Part shown: one piece after another, positions 40,246 through 48,511 of the stretch
Layout: every line of letters begins with the position of its first letter
Numbering within the stretch: the first letter of the stretch is position 1
Origin: Dactylosporangium vinaceum
Lineage (GTDB): Bacteria; Actinomycetota; Actinomycetes; Mycobacteriales; Micromonosporaceae
Reading direction: 5' to 3'
DNA: 64,000 nt
NCBI RefSeq assembly: GCF_019904175.1
Contig: NZ_CP061913.1
Location: 5,766,001 to 5,830,000 of the forward strand
Translations under genes and position numbers: made by a program
The notes under the pieces: model-generated
The model's input: the letters and a program-made list of their open reading frames with translations, nothing else
Told to the model about the DNA's origin: nothing
Databases searched by the model: none

Positions 40246-40338
40246 CGCGACATCGTCCGCACGAGCACCGTCATCTCCCTGAAGGAGGAGATGCCCCTGC
40301 GCCTGCGCGCGCTCCTGGAACATCAGAGCGCCCCGTGA
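40243..40338 (+). pseudogene. C-terminal fragment of an Lrp/AsnC-type regulator
   Basis: The plus strand reads DIVRTSTVISLKEEMPLRLRALL followed by a short tail and a stop, which resembles the last beta-strand and tail of Lrp/AsnC ligand domains (the V-x-x-T-x-T-x-I-x-L pattern). Only about 31 codons remain, and there is no start or HTH. It abuts the YitT fragment on the other strand. Confidence 0.5.
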
Positions 40339-40345
40339 GGCCGGC

Positions 40346-41002
40346 TCAGCCGACGGCGACGATCACCCGGGCGGGCTCGCGGTCGGTGGCGTTCGCGGTG
40401 ATGGGGAAGTCGAAGTACGTGTCCGGGTACGGCTCGTCGCGCAGCGTGTAGTGCCACCACTCGCACTCGTAGGCACCGAAGCCGCTGGACTCCATGATGG
40501 TGCGCAGCTGCCGGCGGTGGCGCGCCTCGGCCGCCGTGATGCCCGGGGCGCCGTGGTGCGAGCGCACGTCCATCAGGTCGTGGTCGCCGCCCATCGGCAC
40601 CAGCGCGCCGGTGTCCAGGCGGAACAGCGTCAGGTCGACGGTGCTGCCCCGGCTGTGGCCCGACCTCGCGGCCACGTAGCCCAGCTCGAACATCTCGGCC
40701 CGGGTGATGTTCGGGTGGTGCCGCTGCTTCGCCCGGCCGTCATCCGGCTCCCGCGACCAGCGCAGGAAGCGGTCGACGGCGCGCTGCGGCCGGTAGCCGT
40801 CCCACAGCAGCAGGCCGAGGCCCAGCGCCGCCGCCCGGTCACGGGCCCCGGCCAGCGCGGTGCCGAGCGCCCGAGTGCCGACGACCCGGTTGGCGAGGTA
40901 GCCGTCGACGGGCCTGCCGGTGAAGTTGTCCCAGGTCGCGTACTTGGCGTCCCAGCGGATCCCGGGCACGAACTCGTCGATGTAGACGAAGTCGGCCCTC
41001 AC
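40346..41002 (-). CDS. vanX: D-alanyl-D-alanine dipeptidase VanX
   Basis: This 218-aa zinc dipeptidase hydrolyses D-Ala-D-Ala so that only D-Ala-D-Lac enters peptidoglycan precursors. The active-site residues of VanX are all present at the same numbers as in the enterococcal enzyme: Arg71 (WDGYRPQ), His116 and Asp123 (SGHSRGSTVDLTL), and Glu181 and His184 (YECEWWHYTL). The GTG/ATG-coupled start (41002) overlaps the vanA stop by four bases. It is the last gene of the vanHAX operon and looks functional. There is no vanY downstream. Confidence 0.96.
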   Translation of the reverse strand: MRADFVYIDEFVPGIRWDAKYATWDNFTGRPVDGYLANRVVGTRALGTALAGARDRAAALGLGLLLWDGYRPQRAVDRFLRWSREPDDGRAKQRHHPNITRAEMFELGYVAARSGHSRGSTVDLTLFRLDTGALVPMGGDHDLMDVRSHHGAPGITAAEARHRRQLRTIMESSGFGAYECEWWHYTLRDEPYPDTYFDFPITANATDREPARVIVAVG

Positions 41003-42039
41003 CGCTGGCGCCCGGTCAGGGTCAGCGACACCAGCCGGTCGAGGACCTCCCCGAGCGGCCGGCCGGCCGCGGCCATCATCCGCGGGTACCGGCTGTAGGA
41101 GGTCAGGCCGGGGAAGGTGTTGACCTCGTTGAGCACGACCGAGCCGTCATCGAGCAGGAACATGTCGACCCGGGCCAGGCCCCGGCAGCCCAGCGCGCGG
41201 TAGATGGCCTTCGCCGTCTCCTGGACCAGCGCGCGGGACTGCGCCGGGATGTCGGCCGGGACGATGAACGACGAGTTCTCCGAGCCCGTCTCCGGCGTCG
41301 CCTCCTGGTGGATGCGGAAGAACCCGTGCGACAGGGCGACCCGGTCGACCTCCCCGACGAGCAGGTCATCGTCGTTGCCGAGGATCGCGCACCCGATCTC
41401 GCGGCCGTCGACGGCGGTCTCGATCAGGACCTTCGCGTCGTACTGCCGGGCCGTCTCCACCGCATCCTGCAGGTCCGCGGGTCCGGCGACCTTCGTCACG
41501 CCGAACGAGGACCCGGAGCGGGCCGGCTTCACGAAGACCGGGTACGTGAGCTCCTCGGCGTCGATCTTCTCGTCGGCCGGCACGGTCCGCACGGCCGGGG
41601 TGGCGATGCCGGCCGCGCCGACCACGAGGTACGTCAGCGACTTGTCCATGCACAGCGCGGAGCTCTGCACGTCGCAGCCGGCGTAGGGGATACCGGCCAG
41701 TTCGAGCAGGCCCTGCACGGTGCCGTCCTCGCCGCCCTTGCCGTGCAGCACCGGCAGGACCAGGTCCAGCCGGATGGTCTCGTACCGGCCCTCGTCGAGC
41801 ACCAGCAGGCCGTGGACACTGCGGTCGGGCGACAGCACGGCCGGCCGGGAGTCGCCCCGCTCCCAGTCCGGGGCCGGGCCGGCGCAGAGCTTCCACTCGC
41901 CGCGCAGCGTGATCCCGATGTAGTACGGCTCGTAGCGCGCCGGGTCCAGGTGCCGGGCCACCTCCCGGGCGGACTTGACCGAGACGGGGTGCTCCTCGCC
42001 CACGCCGCCGAAGAGGATGCCGATACGGACTTTAGCCAT
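40999..42039 (-). CDS. vanA: D-alanine--(R)-lactate ligase VanA type
   Basis: This 346-aa ATP-grasp ligase makes D-Ala-D-Lac, the modified stem end that glycopeptides bind weakly. It has GILFGGVGEEHPVSVKSA (N-terminal Gly-rich loop), VLPVLHGKGGEDGTVQGLLELAGIPYAG, VFVKPARSGSSFGV and LARVDMFLLDDGSVVLNEVNTFPGLTSYSRYPRMM. The omega-loop reads RIHQEATPETGSENSSF, with the VanA-type His in place of the Tyr of Ddl ligases, which marks D-lactate specificity. The start overlaps vanH by eight bases and the stop overlaps vanX by four. Confidence 0.96.
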   Translation of the reverse strand: MAKVRIGILFGGVGEEHPVSVKSAREVARHLDPARYEPYYIGITLRGEWKLCAGPAPDWERGDSRPAVLSPDRSVHGLLVLDEGRYETIRLDLVLPVLHGKGGEDGTVQGLLELAGIPYAGCDVQSSALCMDKSLTYLVVGAAGIATPAVRTVPADEKIDAEELTYPVFVKPARSGSSFGVTKVAGPADLQDAVETARQYDAKVLIETAVDGREIGCAILGNDDDLLVGEVDRVALSHGFFRIHQEATPETGSENSSFIVPADIPAQSRALVQETAKAIYRALGCRGLARVDMFLLDDGSVVLNEVNTFPGLTSYSRYPRMMAAAGRPLGEVLDRLVSLTLTGRQR

Positions 42040-43039
42040 GCTGGTCCCCGATTCCTTGGGTGCGGCCGGTTTCGTGGTTCCGGCAGCGCAATATGGAGTT
42101 CTCGACCGTGTCGCTCAGGGCGTGGTCGGTGAAGTACGCGGTGTGCGGGCTGATGAGCACGCCCGGGAGCTTCTGCAGCCGCAGCAGGAGGTCGTTTTCG
42201 ATCGGCCGCCCGCCGCAGTCGGCGTAGAAAATCCCCTCCTCGCCCTCGATGACGTCCAGCGCCGCCCCGCCCAGGTGCTCGCGCTCCAGGGCATCGACGA
42301 GCGCCTCGGTGTCCAGCAGCGGGCCGCGCCCGGTGTTGACCACGACCGCGCCGCGCTGCAGCAGCTCGATGCGCCGCCGGTCCAGCAGGTGGTGCGTCTG
42401 CGCGGTGAGCGGCGTGTGCAGCGTGACGATGTCGCTGCGGCGCAGCAGCTCGTGCAGCGCGACGTACTCGGCGGGGGCGTTCGGCCGGCTGTCGTAGGCC
42501 AGGACGCGGCCGCCGAAGCCGCGCAGCCGCCGCATGACCGCCGCCCCGATGCGTCCGGTTCCGATCACCCCGACGGTCAGGTCGCGCAGCTCCCGGCCGC
42601 GCACCTCGTGCAGCCGGTAGTCGTGCGCCTCGGCCCGGGTGAGCGTGGACTTCGCGTGGCGGATCGCCATCAGCATCAGCATCAGCGTGTAGTCGGCCAC
42701 GCTGTCCGGCGAGTACGCGACGTTGCCGACGGTCACCCCGATGCTCTCGGCGAAGCGCACGTCGATGTGGTTGTACCCGATGCTGCGGGTGGACACGTAG
42801 GTCACGCCGGCCCGGCGCAGTGCCAGCAGCGTGGCGGCGGTCACGGGCGTCTTGTGGCCGATGCTGACGCAGCGGTTGCCCCGCGCCAGCTCGGCGTTGT
42901 CCACCGAGACGGCCGCGTCGGTGATGGTCGGGCTGACCCCGTAGCTCGGCGCCAGGGTCCGGAACAGGGCGGCCTCGTCGGGCTCGCACCCGTAGACGGT
43001 CAGGCCCATGGTCGGGCCGGCCGGCGGGCTGATGGTCAT
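42032..43039 (-). CDS. vanH: D-lactate dehydrogenase VanH
   Basis: This 335-aa D-2-hydroxyacid dehydrogenase reduces pyruvate to the D-lactate used by VanA. It has the NAD site TVGVIGTGRIGAAVMRRLRGFGGRVLAYD and the catalytic Arg in VVNTGRGPLLDTEALVDALE, followed by Glu (LDVIEGEEG) and His (LISPHTAYFTDHAL). The N-terminal part YGCEPDEAALFRTLAPSYGV is typical of VanH. ATG 43039 is used; ATG near 43009 (MGLTVYGCE) is also plausible and neither has a strong ribosome site. It is the first gene of vanHAX, divergent from vanR. Confidence 0.95.
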   Translation of the reverse strand: MTISPPAGPTMGLTVYGCEPDEAALFRTLAPSYGVSPTITDAAVSVDNAELARGNRCVSIGHKTPVTAATLLALRRAGVTYVSTRSIGYNHIDVRFAESIGVTVGNVAYSPDSVADYTLMLMLMAIRHAKSTLTRAEAHDYRLHEVRGRELRDLTVGVIGTGRIGAAVMRRLRGFGGRVLAYDSRPNAPAEYVALHELLRRSDIVTLHTPLTAQTHHLLDRRRIELLQRGAVVVNTGRGPLLDTEALVDALEREHLGGAALDVIEGEEGIFYADCGGRPIENDLLLRLQKLPGVLISPHTAYFTDHALSDTVENSILRCRNHETGRTQGIGDQHG

Positions 43040-43126
43040 GCGGCAAGTGCACCGGTCCCGGTGTTGCCGGCGCGTATGAGGATTTTGATACGCGGGCGAT
43101 AGGCGGCCGGCCGTACGATCGAGCGG
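43040..43126. promoter_or_regulatory. Divergent vanH/vanR control region with a 7-bp dyad
   Basis: The 87-bp gap contains an inverted repeat CGCGTAT (43071-43077) and ATACGCG (43088-43094) with a 10-bp A/T-rich spacer. A dyad with two half-sites is a plausible binding site for a phosphorylated VanR dimer controlling both transcripts. No clear -35 element is visible. Confidence 0.5.
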
Positions 43127-43822
43127 ATGCGGGTGTTGATCGTGGAGGACGAGCCCTTTCTGGCCGAGGCCATCCGGGATGGACTGCGCCTCGAGGCGAT
43201 CGCCGCGGACATCGCCGGCGACGGCGACACCGCGCTGGAGATGCTCGCGGTCAACGACTACGACATCGCCGTGCTCGACCGGGACGTCCCCGGCCCGTCC
43301 GGCGACGAGATCGCCAAGCGCATCGTCGCCTCGGGCAGCGGCATGCCGATCCTCATGCTCACGGCGGCCGACCGGCTCGACGACAAGGTCTCCGGGTTCG
43401 AGCTCGGCGCCGACGACTACCTGACCAAGCCGTTCGAGCTGCGCGAGCTCGTGCTGCGGCTGCGCGCGCTGGACCGCCGCCGGGGCCACAACCGCCCGCC
43501 CGTGCTGCAGCTCGCCGGGCTGCGGCTCGACCCGTTCCGCCGCGAGGTCTACCGCGACGACCGCTACATCGCGCTGACCCGCAAGCAGTTCGCCGTGCTC
43601 GAGGTCCTCGTCGCGGCCGGGGGCGGGGTCGTCAGCGCCGAGGAACTGCTGGCCCGGGCCTGGGACGAGCACGCCGACCCGTTCACCAACGCGGTGCGCA
43701 TCACGATCTCGGCGCTGCGCAAACGCCTCGGCGAGCCCGGGATCATCGACACCGTGGCCGGCGTCGGCTACCGCATCGACGCGCAGCCCGCCGCCGCCCG
43801 GTCGGGCCCGCCGCATGGATAG
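43127..43822 (+). CDS. vanR: Response regulator VanR (OmpR/PhoB family)
   Basis: This 231-aa two-component regulator has a receiver domain MRVLIVEDEPFLAEAIRDGL with phospho-acceptor Asp51 (VLDRDVPGPSGDE), Thr in MLTAADR and Lys in YLTKPFELRELVLRLRAL. The C-terminal winged helix (YIALTRKQFAVLEVLVAAGGGVVSAEELLARAWDEHADPFTNAVRITISALRKRLGEPGIIDTVAGVGYRI) binds DNA. It resembles the actinomycete VanR group. It would activate vanHAX, which lies divergently. Its end overlaps vanS by eight bases. Confidence 0.93.
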   Translation: MRVLIVEDEPFLAEAIRDGLRLEAIAADIAGDGDTALEMLAVNDYDIAVLDRDVPGPSGDEIAKRIVASGSGMPILMLTAADRLDDKVSGFELGADDYLTKPFELRELVLRLRALDRRRGHNRPPVLQLAGLRLDPFRREVYRDDRYIALTRKQFAVLEVLVAAGGGVVSAEELLARAWDEHADPFTNAVRITISALRKRLGEPGIIDTVAGVGYRIDAQPAAARSGPPHG

Positions 43823-44915
43823 GGTGCCGGGGCTGAGCGTCCGGCTCAAGCTCACCCTCAGCTACGCCGGGTTCCTGATGTTCACCGGGGCCATGCTGCT
43901 GGCGGTCGTCTGGGTGTTCCTGCTGCGGTACGTGCCGGATCAGGCGCGGATGTCCCGGGGCGACCCGTACGTCGGCGAGCCCGGCTTCTTCAGCCCGAGC
44001 CGCCAGGACCTCCTGCACGCGTTCGCGCCGCGGGTGGTCGAGATGCTGGTGTTCCTGCTGGTGTTCGGCCTGCTCGGCGGCTGGATCCTGGCCGGGCGCA
44101 TGCTGGCGCCGCTGACCCGGATCGCCGACGCCACCCGGATGGCCGCCGACGGGTCGCTGTCGCACCGCATCCGGCTGCCCGGCGCCAAGGACGAGTTCCG
44201 CGAGCTCGCCGACGCCTTCGACGCGATGCTGGCCCGGCTCGAGGCCCAGGTCGCCGAGCAGCAGCGCTTCGCGGCCAACGCCTCCCACGAGCTGCGCACC
44301 CCGCTGGCCGTGACCCAGACCCTGCTCGAGGTGGCCCGCAGCGACCGCAGCCGCGACGTCGGCGAGCTCGTCGACCGCCTCCAGATCGTCAACAGCCGGG
44401 CGATCGAGCTGACCGAGGCGCTGCTCCTGCTGAGCCGGGCCGACCGGGGCGCCTTCCCGCGCGCCCAGGTCGACCTGTCCCTGATCGCCGAGGAGGCCAC
44501 CGAGACCCTCCTGCCGCTGGCGGAGAAGCGCGGCATCACCATCGAGACGAGCGGCGACATCACGCCCGCGATGGGCTCGCACGCGCTGCTGCTGCAGCTG
44601 ACCACCAACCTGGTGCACAACGCGATCGTGCACAACCAGCCGGACGGCGGCACGGTCTGGGTCACGACCGGCGCCCGCCCTCGGGCGGTGACGCTCACTG
44701 TCGAGAACACCGGCGAGCGGCTCAGCCCGCGGCTCGTGGCGACGCTCGGCGAGGCGTTCCAGCGCGGGACCGAGCGCATCCGCACCGACCACGCCGGCTT
44801 CGGTCTCGGCCTGGCCATCGTCAAGAGCATCGCCCACGCCCACGGCGGGACCCTCACGCTCACCGCGCGCCCGGCGGGCGGCCTGCGGGCCACGGTGCAG
44901 CTGCCCGCACCGTGA
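43815..44915 (+). CDS. vanS: Sensor histidine kinase VanS (actinomycete type)
   Basis: This 366-aa kinase has two membrane helices (residues about 12-38 and 75-95) with a short extracellular loop of about 35 residues, then HAMP, the H box ANASHELRTPLAV with phospho-acceptor His158, the N box LTTNLVHNAIVHNQPDGG and the G box AGFGLGLAIVKSIAHAHGG. The short sensor loop matches actinomycete VanS proteins, thought to detect the glycopeptide itself or its complex. It is translationally coupled to vanR. Confidence 0.93.
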   Translation: MDRVPGLSVRLKLTLSYAGFLMFTGAMLLAVVWVFLLRYVPDQARMSRGDPYVGEPGFFSPSRQDLLHAFAPRVVEMLVFLLVFGLLGGWILAGRMLAPLTRIADATRMAADGSLSHRIRLPGAKDEFRELADAFDAMLARLEAQVAEQQRFAANASHELRTPLAVTQTLLEVARSDRSRDVGELVDRLQIVNSRAIELTEALLLLSRADRGAFPRAQVDLSLIAEEATETLLPLAEKRGITIETSGDITPAMGSHALLLQLTTNLVHNAIVHNQPDGGTVWVTTGARPRAVTLTVENTGERLSPRLVATLGEAFQRGTERIRTDHAGFGLGLAIVKSIAHAHGGTLTLTARPAGGLRATVQLPAP

Positions 44916-44918
44916 GGC

Positions 44919-45311
44919 TCAGCCGGCGCTGAGGTTGTCCTCCACGTCGCGCTGCAGCCGCTCCGCCGCCGCGGCCAGGAGCTGCTCCGCACGCTCGGCC
45001 GGGATCGCCGCGTCCGGGGCGCTGACCCGCACCGGCAGCTCGGCGCCGCCCGCCGGCCCGTCGACCGCCTGCACCGTGCCCTGCACGTCGTCGCGGTCCG
45101 CGAGCCGCCAGCGCAGCCGCATGTCGTCCGCCTCGGCCGTCACCAGGCAGCGGACCTGCACCCCACCGGCGCGCAGCCGCACCTCGCCGGGCCCGGCCGG
45201 CTCGCCCTGCACGCCCGGAGGCAGCCAGCGGTCGAGGCGGGCCGGGTCGGTGAGGTTGCCGAACACGACCTCCGGCGGGGCGCTGAACCCGTACGCACGA
45301 TCGATTTCCAT
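44919..45311 (-). CDS. SRPBCC-fold (AHSA1/CoxG-like) small protein
   Basis: This 130-aa protein begins MEIDRAYGFSAPPEVVFGNLTDPARLDRWLPPGV, the N-terminal strand-helix pair of the START/SRPBCC fold, followed by alternating strands (VRLRAGGVQVRCLVTAEADDMRLRWRLADRD) and a long C-terminal helix (RAEQLLAAAAERLQRDVEDNL). Such proteins bind hydrophobic ligands or help stress responses. ATG 45311 has GGAGGTGG upstream. It converges with vanS with three bases between stops. Confidence 0.8.
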   Translation of the reverse strand: MEIDRAYGFSAPPEVVFGNLTDPARLDRWLPPGVQGEPAGPGEVRLRAGGVQVRCLVTAEADDMRLRWRLADRDDVQGTVQAVDGPAGGAELPVRVSAPDAAIPAERAEQLLAAAAERLQRDVEDNLSAG

Positions 45312-45378
45312 GCCACCTCCGCTACCCGGGCCGGGCGGCGGAAATCGACGTGCCGCCCGCGGTGGCCGCAGTGCCGTT

Positions 45379-45675
45379 TCAGGGGCGGGGGGACGTCCGG
45401 GTCCAGGTGCGCCGCCGGCCCCGCCGCGGGCGACCCCGCAGCGCGGCCAGGCAACGCGGGCAGACATGGCGAACGTCGTCACCCGGGTTGAGCGTGTCGG
45501 TGTCCCGGTATTCCCACGGCACGTGCGGAAACACGAGCAGCCGGGCCCGGAACAGCGGCACCCCGCACACCGTCTGGTTCTGGCCGGCGAGCCACGCGTG
45601 GACCTCGCCGGCCGGCACCCGGATGCCGTCGGCGTCGCGGCGCTCGCCGGACGCCGCCACCGTCGCCCGTGCCAT
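45379..45675 (-). CDS. Hypothetical protein with one Cys pair (98 aa)
   Basis: The product starts MARATVAASGERRDADGIRVPAGEVHAWLAGQNQTVCGVPLFRARLLVFPHVPWEYRDTDT, has RHVCPRCLAALRG near residue 75 (a possible zinc knuckle with the earlier VCGVPL cysteine), and ends in an Arg-rich tail. Related small proteins occur in actinomycetes without known function. It lies 67 bases upstream of the SRPBCC gene on the same strand, so the two may be co-transcribed. Confidence 0.6.
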   Translation of the reverse strand: MARATVAASGERRDADGIRVPAGEVHAWLAGQNQTVCGVPLFRARLLVFPHVPWEYRDTDTLNPGDDVRHVCPRCLAALRGRPRRGRRRTWTRTSPRP

Positions 45676-45831
45676 GCGCGACTCCTCATCGGTTGACGCC
45701 GGCGGCGCCGAGCCGGCCGCGGCGTGAAGATCAGCCCGAGCGTGATCATGCCGGGCCCGAGCACCGGCTGCCGCCGGTTGTCCGCGGCGTCGACCGGGAC
45801 GGAGCCGGTGTCGCAGCCGCGTCCGGCCGGC

Positions 45832-46014
45832 CTAGCGGTCGGTGTCGCCCTCGCCGGTGTGCTGCTGAGCGTAGTCGACGCCCTTGTCGATCTGCCCGGA
45901 GTACTTCTCGCCGGTGCGCTCGTCGACCTGGTCACCGGCCTTGTCGATGGCCTGGTCGACCTTGTCGTCGTGCTGGTCGGCAAAGTTCTTGGCCTTGTCC
46001 ATGAAATCGTTCAT
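45832..46014 (-). CDS. MT0933-like 'antitoxin' / CsbD-like small stress protein
   Basis: This 60-aa hydrophilic helical protein is FMDKAKNFADQHDDKVDQAIDKAGDQVDERTGEKYSGQIDKGVDYAQQ in its core, with the DKAGDxVDExTGxKYxxQIDK pattern of the MT0933/Rv0909-type family. Although that family is named antitoxin, no toxin gene is adjacent, and many actinomycetes carry several stand-alone copies, so a general stress or disordered-chaperone role is as likely. It lies upstream of and divergent from ctaD. Confidence 0.8.
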   Translation of the reverse strand: MNDFMDKAKNFADQHDDKVDQAIDKAGDQVDERTGEKYSGQIDKGVDYAQQHTGEGDTDR

Positions 46015-46123
46015 GCCGGTCCGGTACCCCTCGCGCCCGGCGGTAACCAAGCCGGCGCGCCGATGTTTCGAGCCGCGGGTCGCGGGCAGATGCGCCCCGG
46101 AACGCCGACTGTGAGGAGCTTCG

Positions 46124-47974
46124 ATGGCCGAGGATGCCGGGCCGCCGCCGGACCGCGGCGCCCAGCCGATCAACATTCCGGAGCCGCACCGGTACCGCAC
46201 CGACGCCGCCCCCGACCGCCCGGGCGACCCGGTCCGCAACGCCCACGGCGAGGGCACGGCCACGGCGGTGCTCGACGTGCGGCCGGCGCCGCCCGACCGG
46301 CCGCTGGTGCACCGCCCGCTGCCCGGCACCGCCCTGACCCGGCTGCTGCGCACCACCGACGCCAAGGAGATCGGGGTCCTGTACCTGCTGACGTCCTTCG
46401 CGTTCTTCATCGTCGGCGGCTTCATGGCCCTGCTCATGCGGGCCGAGCTCGCCCGGCCCGGGCTGCAGCTGCTCTCGCCGGAGCAGTACAACCAGCTGTT
46501 CACCGCGCACGGCACGATCATGCTGCTGCTGTTCGCGACCCCGCTGGTGATCGGGTTCGCCAACTTCGTGGTGCCGCTGCAGATCGGCGCGGCCGACGTG
46601 GCCTTCCCGCGGCTCAACGCGGTGTCGTACTGGCTGTTCCTGCTCGGCGGCGTCCTGGTGGTGAGCGGGTTCTTCACGCCCGGCGGCGCGGCCGACTTCG
46701 GCTGGACCGCCTACGCGCCGCTGAACACCGAGCAGCACTCGCCCGGCATCGGCGCCGACCTGTGGATCATGGGCCTGGTGATCTCCGGCCTCGGCACGAT
46801 CCTCGGCGCGGTAAACCTCATCACCACGATCGTCACGCTGCGGGCGCCGGGCATGACGATGTTCCGGCTGCCCATCTTCACCTGGAACATCCTGTGCACC
46901 GCCCTGCTCATCATCCTGGCGTTCCCGGTGCTGGCCGCGGCGCTGCTGGTCCTGGAGGCCGACCGCAAACTCGGCGCCACCGTCTACGACGCGGCCTACG
47001 GCGGGCCGATCCTGTGGCAGCACCTGTTCTGGTTCTTCGGCCACCCCGAGGTCTACGTGGTCGCGCTGCCGTTCTTCGGCATCGTCACCGAGATCCTCCC
47101 GGTGTTCAGCCGCAAGCCGGTCTTCGGCTACAAGGGCCTCGTCGGGGCCACGATCGCGATCACCGCCCTGTCGATGACGGTCTGGGCGCACCACATGTTC
47201 GCCACCGGGCAGGTGCTGCTGCCGTTCTTCTCGTTCCTGAGCTTCCTGATCGCGGTACCCACCGGCATCAAGTTCTTCAACTGGATCGGCACGATGGCCC
47301 GTGGGCAGCTCACGTTCGAGACGCCGATGCTGTTCTCCATCGGCTTCCTGGTCACGTTCCTGCTCGGTGGCCTGTCCGGGGTCATCCTGGCCAGCCCGCC
47401 GCTCGACTTCCACCTGAACGACTCCTACTTCGTCGTCGCGCACTTCCACTACGTGCTGTTCGGCACGATCGTCTTCGCCGCGTTCGGCGGCGTGTACTTC
47501 TGGTTCCCGAAGATCACCGGCCGGATGCTCGACGAGCGCCTGGGCAAGCTGCACTTCTGGACGATGTTCGTCGGCTTCCACATGACGTTCCTGGTCCAGC
47601 ACTGGCTCGGCAGCCGGGGCATGCCGCGCCGCTACGCCGACTACCAGCCCAGCGACGGCTTCACCCTGCTCAACACCATCTCCTCGATCGGCTCGTTCGT
47701 CCTGGGCATCTCGACGCTGTTCCTGCTGTGGAACGTCTGGCGGTCCTGGAAGTTCGGCCGGGTGGTCACGGTCGCCGACCCGTGGGGCTTCGGCAACTCC
47801 CTGGAGTGGGCGACCAGCTGCCCGCCGCCGCGGCACAACTTCGAGTCCCTGCCGCGCATCCGCTCGGAGCGCCCGGCGTTCGACTACAAGTACGGCAAGC
47901 AGATCGCCGACATCGCCCGTGACCGCCCGCAGCGCGAGGTCCGCCCGGCTCAGGAGCTCGACGATGAGGGCTGA
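46124..47974 (+). CDS. ctaD: Cytochrome c oxidase subunit I
   Basis: This is the catalytic subunit of an aa3-type haem-copper oxidase (616 aa, 12 helices). Ligands are visible: low-spin haem His in FTAHGTIMLLLF, CuB His with the cross-linked Tyr in FWFFGHPEVYVVALP, the CuB His pair in WAHHMFATG, and the haem a3/a His pair in VVAHFHYVLFG. The proton-channel segments NFVVPLQIGAADVAFPRLN and GYKGL are conserved. The N-terminal 80 residues are a Pro-rich hydrophilic extension. It is paired with ctaF but without ctaC or ctaE here, so it is likely an additional oxidase locus used with shared subunits. Confidence 0.96.
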   Translation: MAEDAGPPPDRGAQPINIPEPHRYRTDAAPDRPGDPVRNAHGEGTATAVLDVRPAPPDRPLVHRPLPGTALTRLLRTTDAKEIGVLYLLTSFAFFIVGGFMALLMRAELARPGLQLLSPEQYNQLFTAHGTIMLLLFATPLVIGFANFVVPLQIGAADVAFPRLNAVSYWLFLLGGVLVVSGFFTPGGAADFGWTAYAPLNTEQHSPGIGADLWIMGLVISGLGTILGAVNLITTIVTLRAPGMTMFRLPIFTWNILCTALLIILAFPVLAAALLVLEADRKLGATVYDAAYGGPILWQHLFWFFGHPEVYVVALPFFGIVTEILPVFSRKPVFGYKGLVGATIAITALSMTVWAHHMFATGQVLLPFFSFLSFLIAVPTGIKFFNWIGTMARGQLTFETPMLFSIGFLVTFLLGGLSGVILASPPLDFHLNDSYFVVAHFHYVLFGTIVFAAFGGVYFWFPKITGRMLDERLGKLHFWTMFVGFHMTFLVQHWLGSRGMPRRYADYQPSDGFTLLNTISSIGSFVLGISTLFLLWNVWRSWKFGRVVTVADPWGFGNSLEWATSCPPPRHNFESLPRIRSERPAFDYKYGKQIADIARDRPQREVRPAQELDDEG

Positions 47975-48386
47975 GTGGCGGGTGTTCGCCGTCATCGGCG
48001 GCTTCCTGGTCGTCGTGACCGGGGTCTACGCCTGGCTGACGGACGTGATGACCGGCGGTGTCGAACGGGTCGGCACCGTCGCGCTGGCCCTGTCGACCCT
48101 GCTGTGCGCGATGATCGGCGGCTCCTGGTATCTGATCTCCCGGCGGATGCCGCCGCGCCCCGAGGACCGGGAGGATGCCGAGCCGGCCGACGGGGCCGGG
48201 GACGTCGGCTTCTTCAGCCCGTACTCGTACTGGCCGATCCTCGTCGGCCTGGGCGCCGCCACGGCCGCCTTCGGCATCGCGGTCTGGCAGATCTGGCTTG
48301 TCGGCGTCGGCCTGGTCCTGGTCGTCCTCTCGGCCGCGGGCCTGCTGTTCGAGTACTACACCGGCACCACCCGCAGCTCCGACTGA
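47964..48386 (+). CDS. ctaF: Cytochrome c oxidase subunit IV
   Basis: This is the actinobacterial subunit IV (140 aa, four helices), a small accessory protein of the aa3 oxidase. It starts MRAEWRVFAVIGGFLVVVTGVYAW and carries DVGFFSPYSYWPILVGLGAATAAFGIAVWQIWLVG, the family signature (FFSPHSWWP-like). ATG 47964 overlaps the ctaD stop by 11 bases, so translation is coupled. Confidence 0.93.
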   Translation: MRAEWRVFAVIGGFLVVVTGVYAWLTDVMTGGVERVGTVALALSTLLCAMIGGSWYLISRRMPPRPEDREDAEPADGAGDVGFFSPYSYWPILVGLGAATAAFGIAVWQIWLVGVGLVLVVLSAAGLLFEYYTGTTRSSD

Positions 48387-48511
48387 GCGCGACCGGGCCG
48401 GCTGCGCGTTGATCACCGTGGCCGGGCGGCTTCACGGAGGGCCAGGTCGGGGGCTGTTGCAGGGATCGGCGATCCTCGGAGTCACCATCGCGGACGAGGA
48501 GGCTGCCGACG

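Noticed and set aside
45676..45831. Small gene between the Cys-motif protein and the MT0933-like protein
   Set aside because: A minus-strand frame has a hydrophobic stretch (GPGMITLGLIF) but no start with a ribosome site and no family pattern; left unannotated.
45832..46014. Toxin-antitoxin system
   Set aside because: The small protein matches an 'antitoxin'-named family, but the neighbours are ctaD and a Cys-motif protein; no toxin-like partner is adjacent.
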